Part shown: positions 32,601 to 43,828 of the stretch, in pieces
How the letters are laid out: each line of letters starts with the position of its first letter
How positions within the stretch are numbered: the first letter of the stretch is position 1
Origin: Neolentinus lepideus HHB14362 ss-1
Lineage: Eukaryota > Basidiomycota > Agaricomycetes > Gloeophyllales > Gloeophyllaceae
Assembly: GCA_001632425.1 (NCBI GenBank)
Contig: KV425561.1
Coordinates: 124,001 to 188,000 of the forward strand
Direction of reading: 5' to 3'
Length of the DNA: 64,000 nucleotides
Notes under the pieces: model-generated
What the model saw: only the letters and a program-made list of their open reading frames with translations
Told to the model about the DNA's origin: nothing
Databases searched by the model: none
Translations under genes and position numbers: made by a program

Positions 32601-35600
32601 GGGCGCCGAAAGCTCAGATTGCACATCCTTTGTACCTTGAGGATCGCTTAGTCCTTCCTTGAGATTACCTGAGTAGTACGGATTGCCCATATCAGATGCA
32701 GATATGATTGAATGAAGGAGGTGCAGAAGCTTGTTCTGGAGGTCCAGGCGAACCAGATGGACAGTCGAGTATAACTTGCCGACAACAGCAGCTTCGACGG
32801 TTTGGATTGACACCGTGTCAAATTCCCCCCTTGCTACTAATGCTTGCAGCAGGTCTATGGATGTCGCCTGAATCAAGTTGTTGAAAGGACCCATAGCCGC
32901 AGACGAATGAGACACAGGCTCTGATTGAAGATATCTGCACAGATAGAATATGGGCGGTGGAACGGTGGTGAAATGCGTGACACGAACCGAAGGAGAACCT
33001 CAAGGAGAAGATCCATATATGTCGTCTCCGGTTGAGCAGGCAAAACTAGCATAAGACGCGATTAGCGGTAGCAAATCAACAACAAGAATGCGGTACCTTT
33101 CTCGACACGTCCTAGGAGTTCCGTATACTGTGTGCGCCTAATCCCGTTACTCCTTACTGTTTTGACGAAACCTTGTCCACCAAAGCGGACAACCGATAGC
33201 AAGATCTCCAGAACGTGGTTAACATAATTTTGGTCGAAAGGCTGTTCGTATATGAACATTTGCAGTTCTTTCCCGTTGAGATTACTCGAAGATGACTCTC
33301 GCCGAATTGAAGGATCGAGGAGATCGTATAGAACTGGGTCGAGAACCCTGTGATTGTAGAGGAAAAAGTGAGAATTGTTACGGGGACATTGCATCAATAT
33401 TACCTGAGATATGACTTCAGACTACAGCGCATCCAAGTTTCTCCAATTCGTCTTAGATGAGGCTCGTCGCTCTTCAAGGTGTCAAGCACCGTCATCATGG
33501 GTACCTTGAGGCGGAATCCGGGGAAGAGATGATCGTCTCCAGTTACAAACATTAGATTGCGGCAGCAAGACTTGCATAAGACAACTTACCCGTCAATCTC
33601 CATAGGACACCGAAGGCCTCATACGCCTCCTGGATATTGCGGGATTCGGGCGACATCAAATTCTGGGCAATGATTGATTCCACGTGGGGGCGTGAGGTAG
33701 CATCCTCAAGAGACCATATAAGATTAACAGCTCGGACGTGATAGGCTGTCCGATTTGGACGCAGATATTTGAAAAGCTAAGGATATAATATGTCAAAAGC
33801 GATATTGCGTTTCGAAAGACCACTAACCGCATTGACCATCCTGCTCATAAGTGGACGAGCGTCAATGGACAAACTGGGCTCAAAACCCTGAGATTGATGT
33901 ATTGCAACTATCGCAGTCACAACTCTGTCGACAATGGTGAAGGGTGCACTCTTATAACGTCATAAGTAATTGAAAGATGATACTCGAAATGCATGCCGTA
34001 CCTCCAAAGCTTTGAGCATCGTCGCTAGCCACTTATCAGGGGACCATGCTAAGTGTAAGACGTCTTCCTTGCCATCGAACCTGCCGACAAGACGAGTGAT
34101 GATGTGCAAATATTGATCTAAGATACTCTGTATGCTCTCGAGCTTCTCGCCTGCCAGAAGGAGAGACTGGGCAGCGATAATGCTGACTTGAATGAAATCT
34201 TCGAATGCTGTCACAAGTGGCAAATTGGTTGAAGTTCTTTCACTAGCGATTTCAGTACCCGGGTCAATACCGTAGAAGGTACAAGCAAAGCGACGAGGAC
34301 CCTGAGTGTCTGCAGCACTACGAGTGTCACCTGTCAGCTCCGGAGGCTGGCGCAGTGCCAAAGGTGGAATATGCTTCGACAAGTCTTCGAGTAATAAGAT
34401 CGTAGCCGTGGCACTCCTTACTGAGACGCGAGATGTATCTGCCTCAATGTAAGCCTATTTGAATCAGGTTAACCAAATTCACAGTAGCATCCCTGATAGG
34501 TTGCGTACCCTTAGCGTCTCTAATACGGCAACGAATACTATGGGCAGATGGAGAGTCAGCACTTCTTCGTCATGTTTGAAGGTTTTCAAGATGAATATAG
34601 CAATGTTGATTGCCTAAGACTGCTTAGTACCGTAGCATCCCACTTCAAATATACGGGCTTACCTCACAGGTATGACCTTCGCCTTTAAGCTCGGACAAGA
34701 TGCGGCGCAGGAGATCTCTCCACAATGCATGCGGCTCGATTGCTTCGTAAAGTGTGCTGGCTGTCATGAGCATCTGATATCCGTCATGGTCTTAGTAAAG
34801 AAAGAGTAAAAAAACACTATGCCCTTACATCGTCGCTATCGTCCCCTTGTGTTTCACGAATCTTCTTAACCGCTTTGAATGCGTCATAGACTAGGACCTC
34901 GGTCAGTGATGTACCAATTTCCCATTTGTCCAGCAAGGAGAGGAATATCTTGAATGGCCGAGATTCTGCGTATTCAGGCAACGGGGAGTGCATTTCTTCC
35001 TGAATGCATTAACACGTTCAGAGACTTACATACAAAAGTCAAACTGAGTGTGGCTCACGAGCAAGGTGGATTTCAGCAGCTCAATCGAATGCGTCTTGAA
35101 GTATTCGATCATCTGTGTACTTTGCTCCGCCGGGCTCAGCGCCCACGTGTAAAACCTCCGATTCAGAGACAAATCACGTCGTAGTACGACTCCCACAGCG
35201 GCTCGCATGAGAATAATACGGTCATCGGGTTGAGCCGACCTCAACGCTCGACTGTCGATACGCAATGACTGTAATAGCAGATCAAGCGCAGCTCGCCGAA
35301 CGAGAAGATTCTCATCTTCGAGTGCCGCTGCGAACGCTCTTATCATCAAGCCTACATCCTGGCCAACGATGGGAGTTATGTCTGACAAGGATGATTAGAA
35401 TGGCGTCTTGCGGAGATCCTTCGACCAAGTCACCTTCGTCTGCATTGAGTTTGGGTAATCGACGGGATACGAAGTTAAGCGCTGTTTGACGGGCAGACGG
35501 CGTGGTCAACATCACGAGCCATATGTTCTGGAAGAGGAAAGCAGGTGAAATTGTTCCAGACAAACTATCCAGTAACCCAAGGACCTGATCTATCTGCCTT

Positions 35601-36425
35601 CAGAACAACCGACCAAACATTGAAAGTAACTTGCCTTATCGAAGAACTCTCCTGTTTCCTCCTCCAGTCCGGGCAGCAAGGCCAAAACAAATGACTTCAT
35701 CGCAGGTCTCAGGCCCTCTTGTAGTGGAAGGTAGTGAGTTTCATAGATATTGAGTACGATCGGCTAACGGGTGCATGAGTGCCAGATCATTTAGATTCGA
35801 TTCACCACGTACCCGAACGGACGTCGAAGCATACTCGAAGAATGGAAAGAGGCCTGAGGACCATAGATGCAAATCTCGTTTCAAGCCATCGGACTATGGG
35901 ATGGGTCGCATTAGGGATTTGAGTGAGAGTGTATGGAGCGCACACCAATGACAGAGAAAATATACGAGTAGACATCTAATGCTCGCTGGTGAACTCCAGC
36001 AGGTAATGCAGGGTTAAGACATTGTGCCAAGCGCTTGGACACAATGAGTTTACGAGGAATCTCTTTGAACTGTTGATATGACTGTAGAGTCTGGGAGGTT
36101 GTGACTGCTTCAGGGAGAGGGTCAGAATAGTATAGCAATATATCCACGCACCTTCAAGAGTTGCTTGAGAAACGCAATGAAATCTGCCCATTCGTGCACG
36201 CTATCAAAGGTATTCAAGCATCTCTCCACCTGCGCAGTGTATTTCTTGAACTTGGGATCTGCAGCATACGTCTGCTGCGATGCGACTTCTCTCCTTCTGA
36301 GATCAGTGCCAATATCTCCTGACGGAAGTACACTAACCGCGTTCCCTAATTATGGCAGAGACACGACCGGGTACCTCCTTCTGATCATTCAGGCCAGAAT
36401 CCGAGAGCAGTTGCGTACTTGTCAT
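29611..36425 (-). CDS. DOP1: Dopey family protein Dop1 (Golgi/endosome traffic)
   Basis: Dop1 partners Mon2 and the flippase Neo1 in Golgi-endosome traffic and cell polarity. The minus-strand gene spans about 6.8 kb with many introns, so a protein of around 1,700 residues is expected, as usual for the family. The N-terminal Dopey domain is unmistakable: ADPKFKKYTAQVERCLNTF, EWADFIAFLKQLLK, IPRKLIVSKRLAQCLNPALP, GVHQRALDVYSYIFSVIG, NIWLVMLTTPSARQTALNFV and RRDLSLNRRFYTWALSP. The C-terminus is IDSIRDLVPFFSHVSIASYE...DWDAVEQGLVDDMFDVR, the conserved leucine/acidic end of Dop1. I place the start at ATG 36425 (MTSTQLLSDSGLNDQKE). It splices through donor GTACCC in phase 0 to QTYAADPKFKK; a longer in-frame start at 36554 is possible. 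Internal exon borders were not all resolved. Confidence 0.9.
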
Positions 36426-36681
36426 AGCATAGAGACGTACTTGACGTCGTACTAGAGTAGAACAGAAGCCTGTGGCTACGAAGAGAGTCGCGTCCCCCAC
36501 GGGTCCGTGTTTATTCACTATAGCCACCGAGGTCTTCAAGAGAGGAACCAGCATGTCATAGGTGCTAACACTGATATTACACTACGCTGTACAGGTACAA
36601 TGGACAAATATGCATCGGAAAGCAAAGCAGAACATGACACGCAAATATACAGAAGAGAATAGAGGTCTGAATCATGTAGGG

Positions 36682-38169
36682 TTATGACTGCACCAGATCC
36701 ATAGGTTCCGCAGCCTCCGAGGGGCTTGCTTCTCGAGAGTAAGCAGCGACACTAGTGCGCATTTTCGACGGCTCTCGGGGCACATGAAGATCTGGCACTG
36801 CAGAAGCCGAGCGAGATGAAGCTGCGGTAGACAATGCAGCCGCGGCAGACATGCCTTTGCCCTTGGGACCGGCTTTGCCAGATGACGAGTGCCCTTGAAG
36901 AGCAAGAGCGGACAACTTCGGTAAGGCAAGTGTCGCAGCTTCTGGGGCTAGATGAAGAGGCGCCGCCTTTTCAGCGCTTGAGCCTAAAAGCTCGGAGTCC
37001 TTGTCTCCGACCCATGAGCGTATGAACCACCTTCCGCCAGCAATGCCTCTGATTTCGCGCTGCGCCTGGCGCCAGTGACGTACTTTCTTGCCAGTCTTGT
37101 CTAATGGCAGGACAGGCGCGAAACCAGTTCCAACTTTCACTGGTGGTTGTACAGGAAAAGGTTTGTTGGGCAAGGGATATAGAGGGAGAGGAACGTTCTC
37201 CAAGCCAAACTCTTCCAGGGTAGGAAGGACATGCCCTGAGATACTGAGATGGTCTAGTTCGTCTTCTTGAGGTCCTGGAGATGAGGGTGCAGTCCCGGGA
37301 TATACTGGAGGAAGGTTATAAGATTCTCTACCATGAAGTAAGAATGTAGAAAGAGTGTAGACGCCTACTTTCGCTGAGAGTTTCACCGTCGTCCACGTGC
37401 GGTAATGGCAAAGGATTGCTCCTCGCACTTGACGTTCTTTCATGTGCCCAACATAAAGATGCAAATTCGAACTCTGAACACAATAAACGTACTTTGTGAT
37501 CCCTCTACCCCTCCCTCGCGTAGACCCCTTCTTAGGGCCAGGCTTCTTTTTGACAGGCGTCGCTATCGAGGGTGTAGTGCTTCCAACACTGATGGAGTCC
37601 CACTCATGCATCTGCGGCATTGGAAGCGGTAATTCGTGTCCTGCTAGTGTAACTTCAGCCCATGTCATCACTGACCCAGCAACTGGCGCACCTATATGAC
37701 TGTCCACTACGTAACCTTCTTGAGATTTCGTCCTCCCCTTCGGTGCTGGAGCCTTTTCCTTCTTGGGTCGTTTAGGTGCTTGTTTGCGTTTTGCAGAATT
37801 GCGAGCAGCGGGAAGCGATCCGTGAGATGCGGACGACTGCATAGGCTTGACGTCGTCGTCATCGTCGATGAGCTGGTCCTCCTCCTCCTCTTCTTCTTCT
37901 TCCTCGCTCTCTCCGGTGGTCTGCTTCGAAGGGGACGAAGACGGCGCACCCTTATTTTCGTTTACGAGCAGTTTTACGCGGAATTTGCTGGTCCGAACGG
38001 GAGGAGGGCTGTCTTCCTCCCGCAGAGTAGAAATCTGGGGAGCGTCCATGTCGACATCTTCGCTCATGTGGTATGAGTAGCGGAAACTATCCGAGTTCGG
38101 CTGCAGTTCTTCGTCGTTTCTACCAGTGTTAGACGGGTCGTAGCTGATCCAAGGTGAAGCACGAAACAT
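36682..38169 (-). CDS. Acidic/basic nuclear-type protein of unknown function
   Basis: An open frame of 495 codons starts MFRASPWISYDP. It has an acidic run (GESEEEEEEEEEDQLIDDDDD, about residues 87-107), then Lys-rich blocks (KRKQAPKRPKKEKAPAPKGR and KKKPGPKKGSTRGRGRG) that look like nuclear localisation and AT-hook-like DNA-binding segments. The C-terminal half has a more ordered piece, KVRHWRQAQREIRGIAGGRWF. I do not recognise the family; a chromatin-associated role is inferred from composition only. The stretch 37492-37328 is bounded by GTACGT and TAG, is 165 nt long and contains no stop. It may be an intron (giving 440 residues) or coding. Some of it reads like intron (poor codon use), so I favour splicing. 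Confidence 0.68.
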   Translation of the reverse strand: MFRASPWISYDPSNTGRNDEELQPNSDSFRYSYHMSEDVDMDAPQISTLREEDSPPPVRTSKFRVKLLVNENKGAPSSSPSKQTTGESEEEEEEEEEDQLIDDDDDVKPMQSSASHGSLPAARNSAKRKQAPKRPKKEKAPAPKGRTKSQEGYVVDSHIGAPVAGSVMTWAEVTLAGHELPLPMPQMHEWDSISVGSTTPSIATPVKKKPGPKKGSTRGRGRGITKYVYCVQSSNLHLYVGHMKERQVRGAILCHYRTWTTVKLSAKVGVYTLSTFLLHGRESYNLPPVYPGTAPSSPGPQEDELDHLSISGHVLPTLEEFGLENVPLPLYPLPNKPFPVQPPVKVGTGFAPVLPLDKTGKKVRHWRQAQREIRGIAGGRWFIRSWVGDKDSELLGSSAEKAAPLHLAPEAATLALPKLSALALQGHSSSGKAGPKGKGMSAAAALSTAASSRSASAVPDLHVPREPSKMRTSVAAYSREASPSEAAEPMDLVQS

Positions 38170-38694
38170 AATCCTGATGGCTTCCTAATAATTAACGCCA
38201 CCGTGAAGTGTGGTGCTCGGCAGTCCGGGCGTCAATCATTCCAAATAGAAGCATTTCCGCCTTCCATACTGTGTTACACAACTGTACTGTGTACTGTGTA
38301 TATGCATATATATACTGCAGAGGATGAAAGAATCGGAAGAAAGAGTGTCAAGCGGTCCTTATGAACAAGCCAGATCCAGAACCTGCGATACAATAATGGT
38401 TATGGAGAAAGATAGGACATCAAACTGCGCATCGCCTGGCCAAAGACCCGGAGCTATTCGAAGAATACCAAAACTGGAGGTGCAGATCGGGGACCCAGAA
38501 TATTACAGCTCTCCCTTCCGCATGCGAGTTGCATATGGACGATGCTCGAAGAAGGACCATGTTTACCATATTTTCCGTTGACCAATGTGCTAATACGCAG
38601 AGACCTCCGGCCTAACATGTATGTCAAACGGAGGGTGAGCACGCTTGCATATAGACGTACCGGAACGAGGAAGAGGGCTACCGTATGAGTCTAG
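38170..38694. other. Intergenic region between two minus-strand genes
   Basis: About 525 bases hold the promoter of the acidic-protein gene and the 3' end of the GFA-type gene. A short AT-rich TATATGCATATATATAC track near 38298 is the only eye-catching feature. No gene is seen. Confidence 0.45.
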
Positions 38695-39229
38695 CTATTG
38701 CTGTACAATCCTTTCTGATGTGTCTTCGTACCCTTCCCACTTGCCCAGGGCGTCGTTAATCTCAAGCATCCGGGTTCCGTAGAAGATGTGCGCAGTTGGT
38801 TTGACGTTCTCCCAATTCAAGACAGTGCCATCCTCAGCTCTTCCAAGCTGAGCTCCCCACACGCTCCAGTGATTGGTCCTGGAATTGTGCGAAGCAACAG
38901 TGCATCCACATTTTCGACATCGATAGCGTGTCTTCCAAGGTTTGGATGGGATGCCGTACGCGCTCAGGCGGGATATATATGGCTCGGGATGGGTCCAAGA
39001 AAAATCTGGAAAGTCGTAGTGGATGGTATGAACGAAGGGGCAGCCTGCACATAGATAAGACCAAAGAATCACGGATAAAGACTCACATACCAGTCAGACG
39101 CTGACAATTCGTGCAATGACAGAAGGCGCTAAGCAGAGGCTTCCCGGTGACGGCATACGATACGCCTTCGCAGAAACAAGATCCCCGGATCACTTTAGTC
39201 TTATTTTCTACCTCTTGAGGATGAGACAT
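38695..39229 (-). CDS. GFA/CENP-V-type zinc-binding protein (Mss4-like fold)
   Basis: Two exons, 39229-39091 and 39044-38695, encode about 162 residues. The GFA fold is shown by its paired cysteines: GSCFCEGVSYAV, then AFCHCTNCQRLTG, and later YRCRKCGCTVASHNS. These should bind two zinc ions. Family members include bacterial glutathione-dependent formaldehyde-activating enzyme and CENP-V. Most fungal copies have no proven substrate, so no specific reaction is assigned. The intron falls exactly inside LTG/CPFVHTI with phase 1, which confirms the join. No targeting signal is visible. An inverted-repeat element begins only 40 bp upstream of the start codon, so it lies in the promoter or 5' leader. 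Confidence 0.88.
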
Positions 39230-39268
39230 AGTGTTCTTGCTTCAGCGGTTTTAGGAGAGAAGTTCCAC

Positions 39269-39478
39269 CTGTTTGCAAAACATTAGAGGCAATTCAGAAA
39301 TTTCTCGCTGGAGCCTGCTCCAACACCACACAATTACAACACGTCCTGAAAAGGCGCAGATGGCGGGTCGAAAGGGGGGGATTACCTTAGGCGGCGCTGC
39401 TTGCTCTTCGGGCTTCCCAAGAAGGCGGGGGAGCTCAACGAGTAAAAATGCGAGATGCGTCTAATGTTTTGCAAACAG
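39269..39478. repeat. MITE-like or long-hairpin element
   Basis: CTGTTTGCAAAACATTAGA (39269 onward, to 39291) returns inverted at 39456-39478. There are 23 bases with one mismatch, and about 165 bases lie between. No coding frame lies inside, and I see no convincing target duplication. It may be a non-autonomous inverted-repeat transposon or a structured transcript. Confidence 0.6.
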
Positions 39479-39955
39479 CTCGCAGCTACTCTTGCGAATC
39501 GGAGCGCGTCATGTGAACTGTAACATCATAGGCAAGGTACACCAGTAGAGCCGTTTCATGTGCAACTGTACGCCCTCAGTCGCTCATAGATATACGATGT
39601 GTAATACCTCAATCTAGGTCAGATGGGAAACACAAAGTGAGTCTCAGGGAAGTAGTGCAGACGGACTTGAAGTTGCAACATTTAGAGAGGACTCAGAAAC
39701 ATATCCGCTTACATAAGCAGCTTCGCCGACATTGCCCGATCGAGGCAGTCCCAAAGCTTCGCATTCATCCACTGGCATACGCCTTAGTTTCCACGTAGCG
39801 GGTGAGTGTAAGTGATCAACTTTCGGAAGGCATCACCTAACTCGTGTATTTTACGCTTATGTGTTGAAGTCTAACAGGTCTTGGTGCACTCGGGGTATTG
39901 CTGGCGACCACCGCACCGTACAGGAACACGATCGGTCGAAAAAAGTAGTACCACT
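39479..39955. other. Upstream region of ATP synthase subunit e gene
   Basis: No gene is recognised in these 477 bases. By position they contain the promoter of the gene starting at 39956 and perhaps that of the divergent GFA-type gene. Confidence 0.4.
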
Positions 39956-40425
39956 ATGGTCTCCTCAACAGTGAACGTGCGTGGTCATTCATATTGACAT
40001 GACGCATGTCTGACTTGATGTTATTCGCGCCTCAAAGGTGGTTCGTTATACGGCACTTGTGTCTGGTGTTTTCTACGGTATCCTGCACCGACGGTCCCTG
40101 CAGAAGGAGCACGACGAGAAGAAGCACCATCATGCTATCCATGAGCGGGAAAGGCTGATTGTTGAGGCGAAGGAGGCATGGAAGAGAAAACAGGAGACAG
40201 GCAAGGACGGCAGTAAGTCTTCCCCGCCAGTTCATCTCGTTCTCGTCCCCTTCCCGGCGTCTGCATACGACACACGACACACGACACTCAGAGACTCCGC
40301 CGTTTTTGCTTTCTCCACCGGTAATACTGATTGACCTTATTTCCCCTTCAGTCGTCACCGATCCCGAAGACCCCCGTTTCGACCTGGAGAAGTTGCTCGA
40401 GAAGTGGGAGAAGGACTACTCATAA
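39956..40425 (+). CDS. Mitochondrial F1Fo ATP synthase subunit e
   Basis: Three exons (39956-39976, 40038-40212, 40352-40425) encode 89 residues, the usual length of subunit e (yeast Tim11/Atp21). The N-terminus MVSSTVNVVRYTALVSGVFYG is the single membrane helix that contains the GxxxG-like region used in dimer contacts. It is followed by HRRSLQKEHDEKKHHHAIHERE and a charged helical tail, ending DLEKLLEKWEKDYS. The subunit sits in the inner membrane and helps ATP synthase dimers bend the cristae. No cleaved presequence is expected. The seven-codon first exon is typical of such small fungal genes. Confidence 0.92.
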
Positions 40426-40883
40426 TGCCGATATCCGTTCCTCTAATATAGAGTATTATCATGGGCAGTTGTGGACGCTTCTCTCGGCCGGTGTGTGATG
40501 CCATCCTAGCCTCGAAAGCGTGATACCACCCGGAACTGCATAGACATGTCCCCGAGCCTACGTGTGCGGCCTCGCGTTCCATAGCATCTTTCCCGGCCTC
40601 TAGATTAAAAGACACTTGCTGCATGTATTCCCCTCACACCCCTACCATTGTTCTGGCGTTGTGAATAGCAGCAAAGATATACTTGTCGAGATGTCAGCTT
40701 GTGCAAATATGTTGGACTTAGTGTTATTCTGACCTCGGAAGGAAGACCCGGGAACTCTAATATAGTAATTCTGAATCTGTGCGCACCGATCGATTTCAAG
40801 CGCTTCGGTTATCACATTTATCCTTCCACTCCTTGCATTGCATTCAGGACGCTTGATCTTGCGCCGCAAACACGATTCCTAAA
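40426..40883. other. Spacer between subunit e and IST1 genes
   Basis: About 460 bases contain the 3' UTR of the subunit e gene and the promoter of the next gene. Open frames are short and unconvincing. Confidence 0.45.
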
Positions 40884-42114
40884 ATGCCTCCCTGGAACGC
40901 AACGAAAGCAAAGGTCTGTTATGCTATTCCGTGTATATTGAGCGGCGTCTGTAATAGTGCATCCCGAGCAGGTCCAACTGCGGTACGACCATCCTCGTGT
41001 CCTGCCAGTGGGACGCCCCATCTGAACTTGAGGTTCGTCCAAAAGGCTATCAGTACAACGACTGCGCACACTTCAAGAGAAGAAAGAGGCGCAGGCCAAA
41101 TCCACCCGACGCGACATCGCGACGCTGCTGGAGCGGGGTAAGATCGAGACGGCGCGCATCAAGGTCGAGAATAGTATGTGTATGGTGTGGATCATGCCTT
41201 CCATACGCAGCGCAAGCATGTTTCGTTTAATACCGCCCCGCTCAACTAGTTATCAATGAAGACATCTACCTTGAACTCCTGGAATTACTGGAGTTGTATT
41301 CAGAGTTGCTGATTGCACGGTTTGGAGTGCTCGAACAGAAGTGAGTGGCGATAGTGTTATGCCAATGGGTACCTTTGTTAACTGCCCATGGTACAACTCA
41401 ACTTTCTCTTAATTAGTACACCCGAGCCAGATCCAGCCGTGAGCGAAGCCGTCTGCGCCGTCATCTACGCAGCCCCCCGGACCGAGCTGAAAGGTCCGTC
41501 GTATTCACCGATTTTTCAAACCCTATTGTGTATCAGATAGCCCTGAGTGACGCGCTCTTCTCCGTACCAACTTCAGAATTGCACATCCTTCGAGATCTCC
41601 TGATGCACAAGTATGGCCGGGAGTTCGCGCAGGGTGTCATGGAGAACCGCGACAACTGTGTCAGCAATCGGGTGAGTCGGAGTGTGCAGCCGCGTACAGC
41701 CGATTTGACGCCATCCCCGCGAAGGTTATGCGAAAGCTCGTGCTGACCACGCCTTCATCCGAGCTCGTTGACGCCTACTTGGTCGAGATCGCCAAAGGTT
41801 ACGGACTCACCTACTCACCGCGGAACGACGATGGCCCTGAAGGAGGCGTACGCGAGGTCAGTATTTGTCAATGTCGACTAAATATACCTTGCTCGCCGTA
41901 GCCGATTCTCTGCCTTCCGCTGACTTTTACTCTGGGTTAGGAGGTGGCCGATGATGAGGGTAAAGAGGGCTCGGGAGTGAAGACGCCAATTAAGTTGCCT
42001 GAGATGCCGCCTACGGAGGGCGAGGAGAAGGCGGTGGCGGTGGAGAAGGCGAAGCCGCCAGAGGATGACTTTGAGATGCTGAAGAAACGGTTTGAGGCAT
42101 TGAAGAAGCGGTAA
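40884..42114 (+). CDS. IST1: ESCRT-III-associated protein Ist1
   Basis: Ist1 regulates Vps4 and ESCRT-III during sorting into multivesicular bodies. The start MPPWNATKAKVQLR is followed, after an intron, by LQRLRTLQEKKEAQAKSTRR and DIATLLERGKIETARIKVEN, the family hallmark. Then come INEDIYLELLELLELYSELL, VCAVIYAAPRTELK, LHILRDLLMHKYGREFAQG and VMENRDNCVSNRV, with VDAYLVEIAKGYGL. These are the helices of the Ist1 N-domain. An acidic linker leads to a Lys-rich end FEMLKKRFEALKKR, a region that in other Ist1 proteins carries MIT-interacting motifs. I see no clear C-terminal MIM1 motif. Several introns of about 50-80 nt interrupt the gene. The second intron's donor (near 41015) is chosen by phase and is the least certain point. 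Confidence 0.9.
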
Positions 42115-43828
42115 TTCCGAGGACTTTGTGTTGGAGTATGATCAATTGATATTGTATGGGTGTTTACTATTGAGATCGTATAGGATTGTATGTACAACGT
42201 CTTCAGGGCGGCTCAAGGAAATCCCAGAGGCAGAATCTCCTTTACTATCCAACCACTTAAATTACGCCTTCTTTCGGATGGCAAGTGGCCTCCTGTGGCC
42301 TCGTGTGCTGCAACACGGAAATAAATGATAGCTCCGGTCTGTTGGAAATCGGACGTCCAGTCGCTACGGCGTACCGAATCGTCAACTAGCGCCGCACACG
42401 TACATATCGAGTGTTTCAAGGTGAATTGTGAGCGTACACTTCAAGGGTCAGGACTGCAGGGTCCAGTCGCCAGTGGCTTGGCGAGCCGGTCAGGGAAACC
42501 CTCGCAAGTCCGCTGGCGTCAACCGCACTTTTTGAAGTTGCCATTGCAGTACCTGTCTTGTGCACCTGCATCGAGTGGTTCGGTATTTTTAGCCGGCATG
42601 TGAGCATGCATTGAACAGTCAGCTGCGAACATCAGCTTTCTGATTCGGATGAACAGACATGTTAGTACACAGAACCTAACCAGTGCTCTGGAGCCTCGGC
42701 CGGGTGGAAGGGTATCTCGGAGATACCACTTAAGGTTGTAGGTCCAGTCGAAATTGGAACATACAGAGTATCATAAATGACAACAACAGAAAATATGCTG
42801 TGGGAACTCAGGAAGATCAGTGTTATCAGATGTTCGCTCGGAAGAGATGAGTGCACGCAGCGGAGCTAATTGTCGCTGGGCGCCTGTCCCGAAGTCGGGG
42901 AGGGGAGTAACCTATAGGCAATATTTTTCACTGGTTAGTCATGAGCTGATGCCAGAATTATACCAAGTGCGAGCCGCCGCGTCGGCGAGTTTTACACGAC
43001 TCATGACAACCTGTGCATCGCCAGGAGATTATATGAGAGACGATGGACATATCAGACCAGAAGGATCGAAGCGTGAACAATGCTGTTCCAGGATGGTAGA
43101 CATCATTGCCACGGTGCGGATTATACCTAAATTACGAGGTGAGAAGGGAAGAGCGTCGTCGCGATCAGTGCGCCAAAATACGTGTTTCAAGTGCAATCAA
43201 CGTACTCTGTTCTCGTAATTTACAATTCGCGGCTGCGAATATTTGTTGCTGATGAATCACCGTTGAAGGCCGAGAATGTAAGAAAAATGCAAGTGCACGG
43301 TTGTACATGTGTAAAAGCCACGGTGGCAAGACATTCGCATCCATTCGTAGAAGAGAACATGTATAATTGATGGTCAACGAGGCGAGGTAAATGACACGCC
43401 GCCGGTTGGGGCAGCTCAGGCAGATGAGAAGTCGGCGGCGGTAGGATCAAGTAAATCCGAGGCATCGATCCCGCTCTATGCCCAAGGACTGTTCTGCGCC
43501 CGATTCGCAGGCCACAACGGAGAGTCCACTGCTGTTCCAGCCTCTGGTACACCAGCCAACAGCCACAACCGGAGACACGAAAGCCTCAGGCCACATATCG
43601 AATATCTGAGCGAAGATTCTCGTGAGATGGCCAGATCTGCGGTGGATCTCGCCACACCGGAAAAGGCAATGGGCCCACGTGCTCGCCTTCCTTTCGTGTT
43701 CCTACGATTCCAGCGGACCGTCACCTTCTCAAGTCCATGCCACCTCCGCCGACCTCCGTCGCATTCTTTCGAGATTCCTTTGGCGCGCTTTATATGCCGG
43801 TCGCTCGCCTTTTAGCGTCTCTGCTGCC
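42115..43828. other. 1.7-kb stretch without a supported gene
   Basis: Open frames of up to about 130 codons occur on both strands, but none shows family motifs or plausible exon chaining. The part nearest 43829 should hold the promoter of the methyltransferase gene. A frame open from 43622 runs into that gene, so its start could lie further upstream. No clear terminal repeats were seen. Confidence 0.4.
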
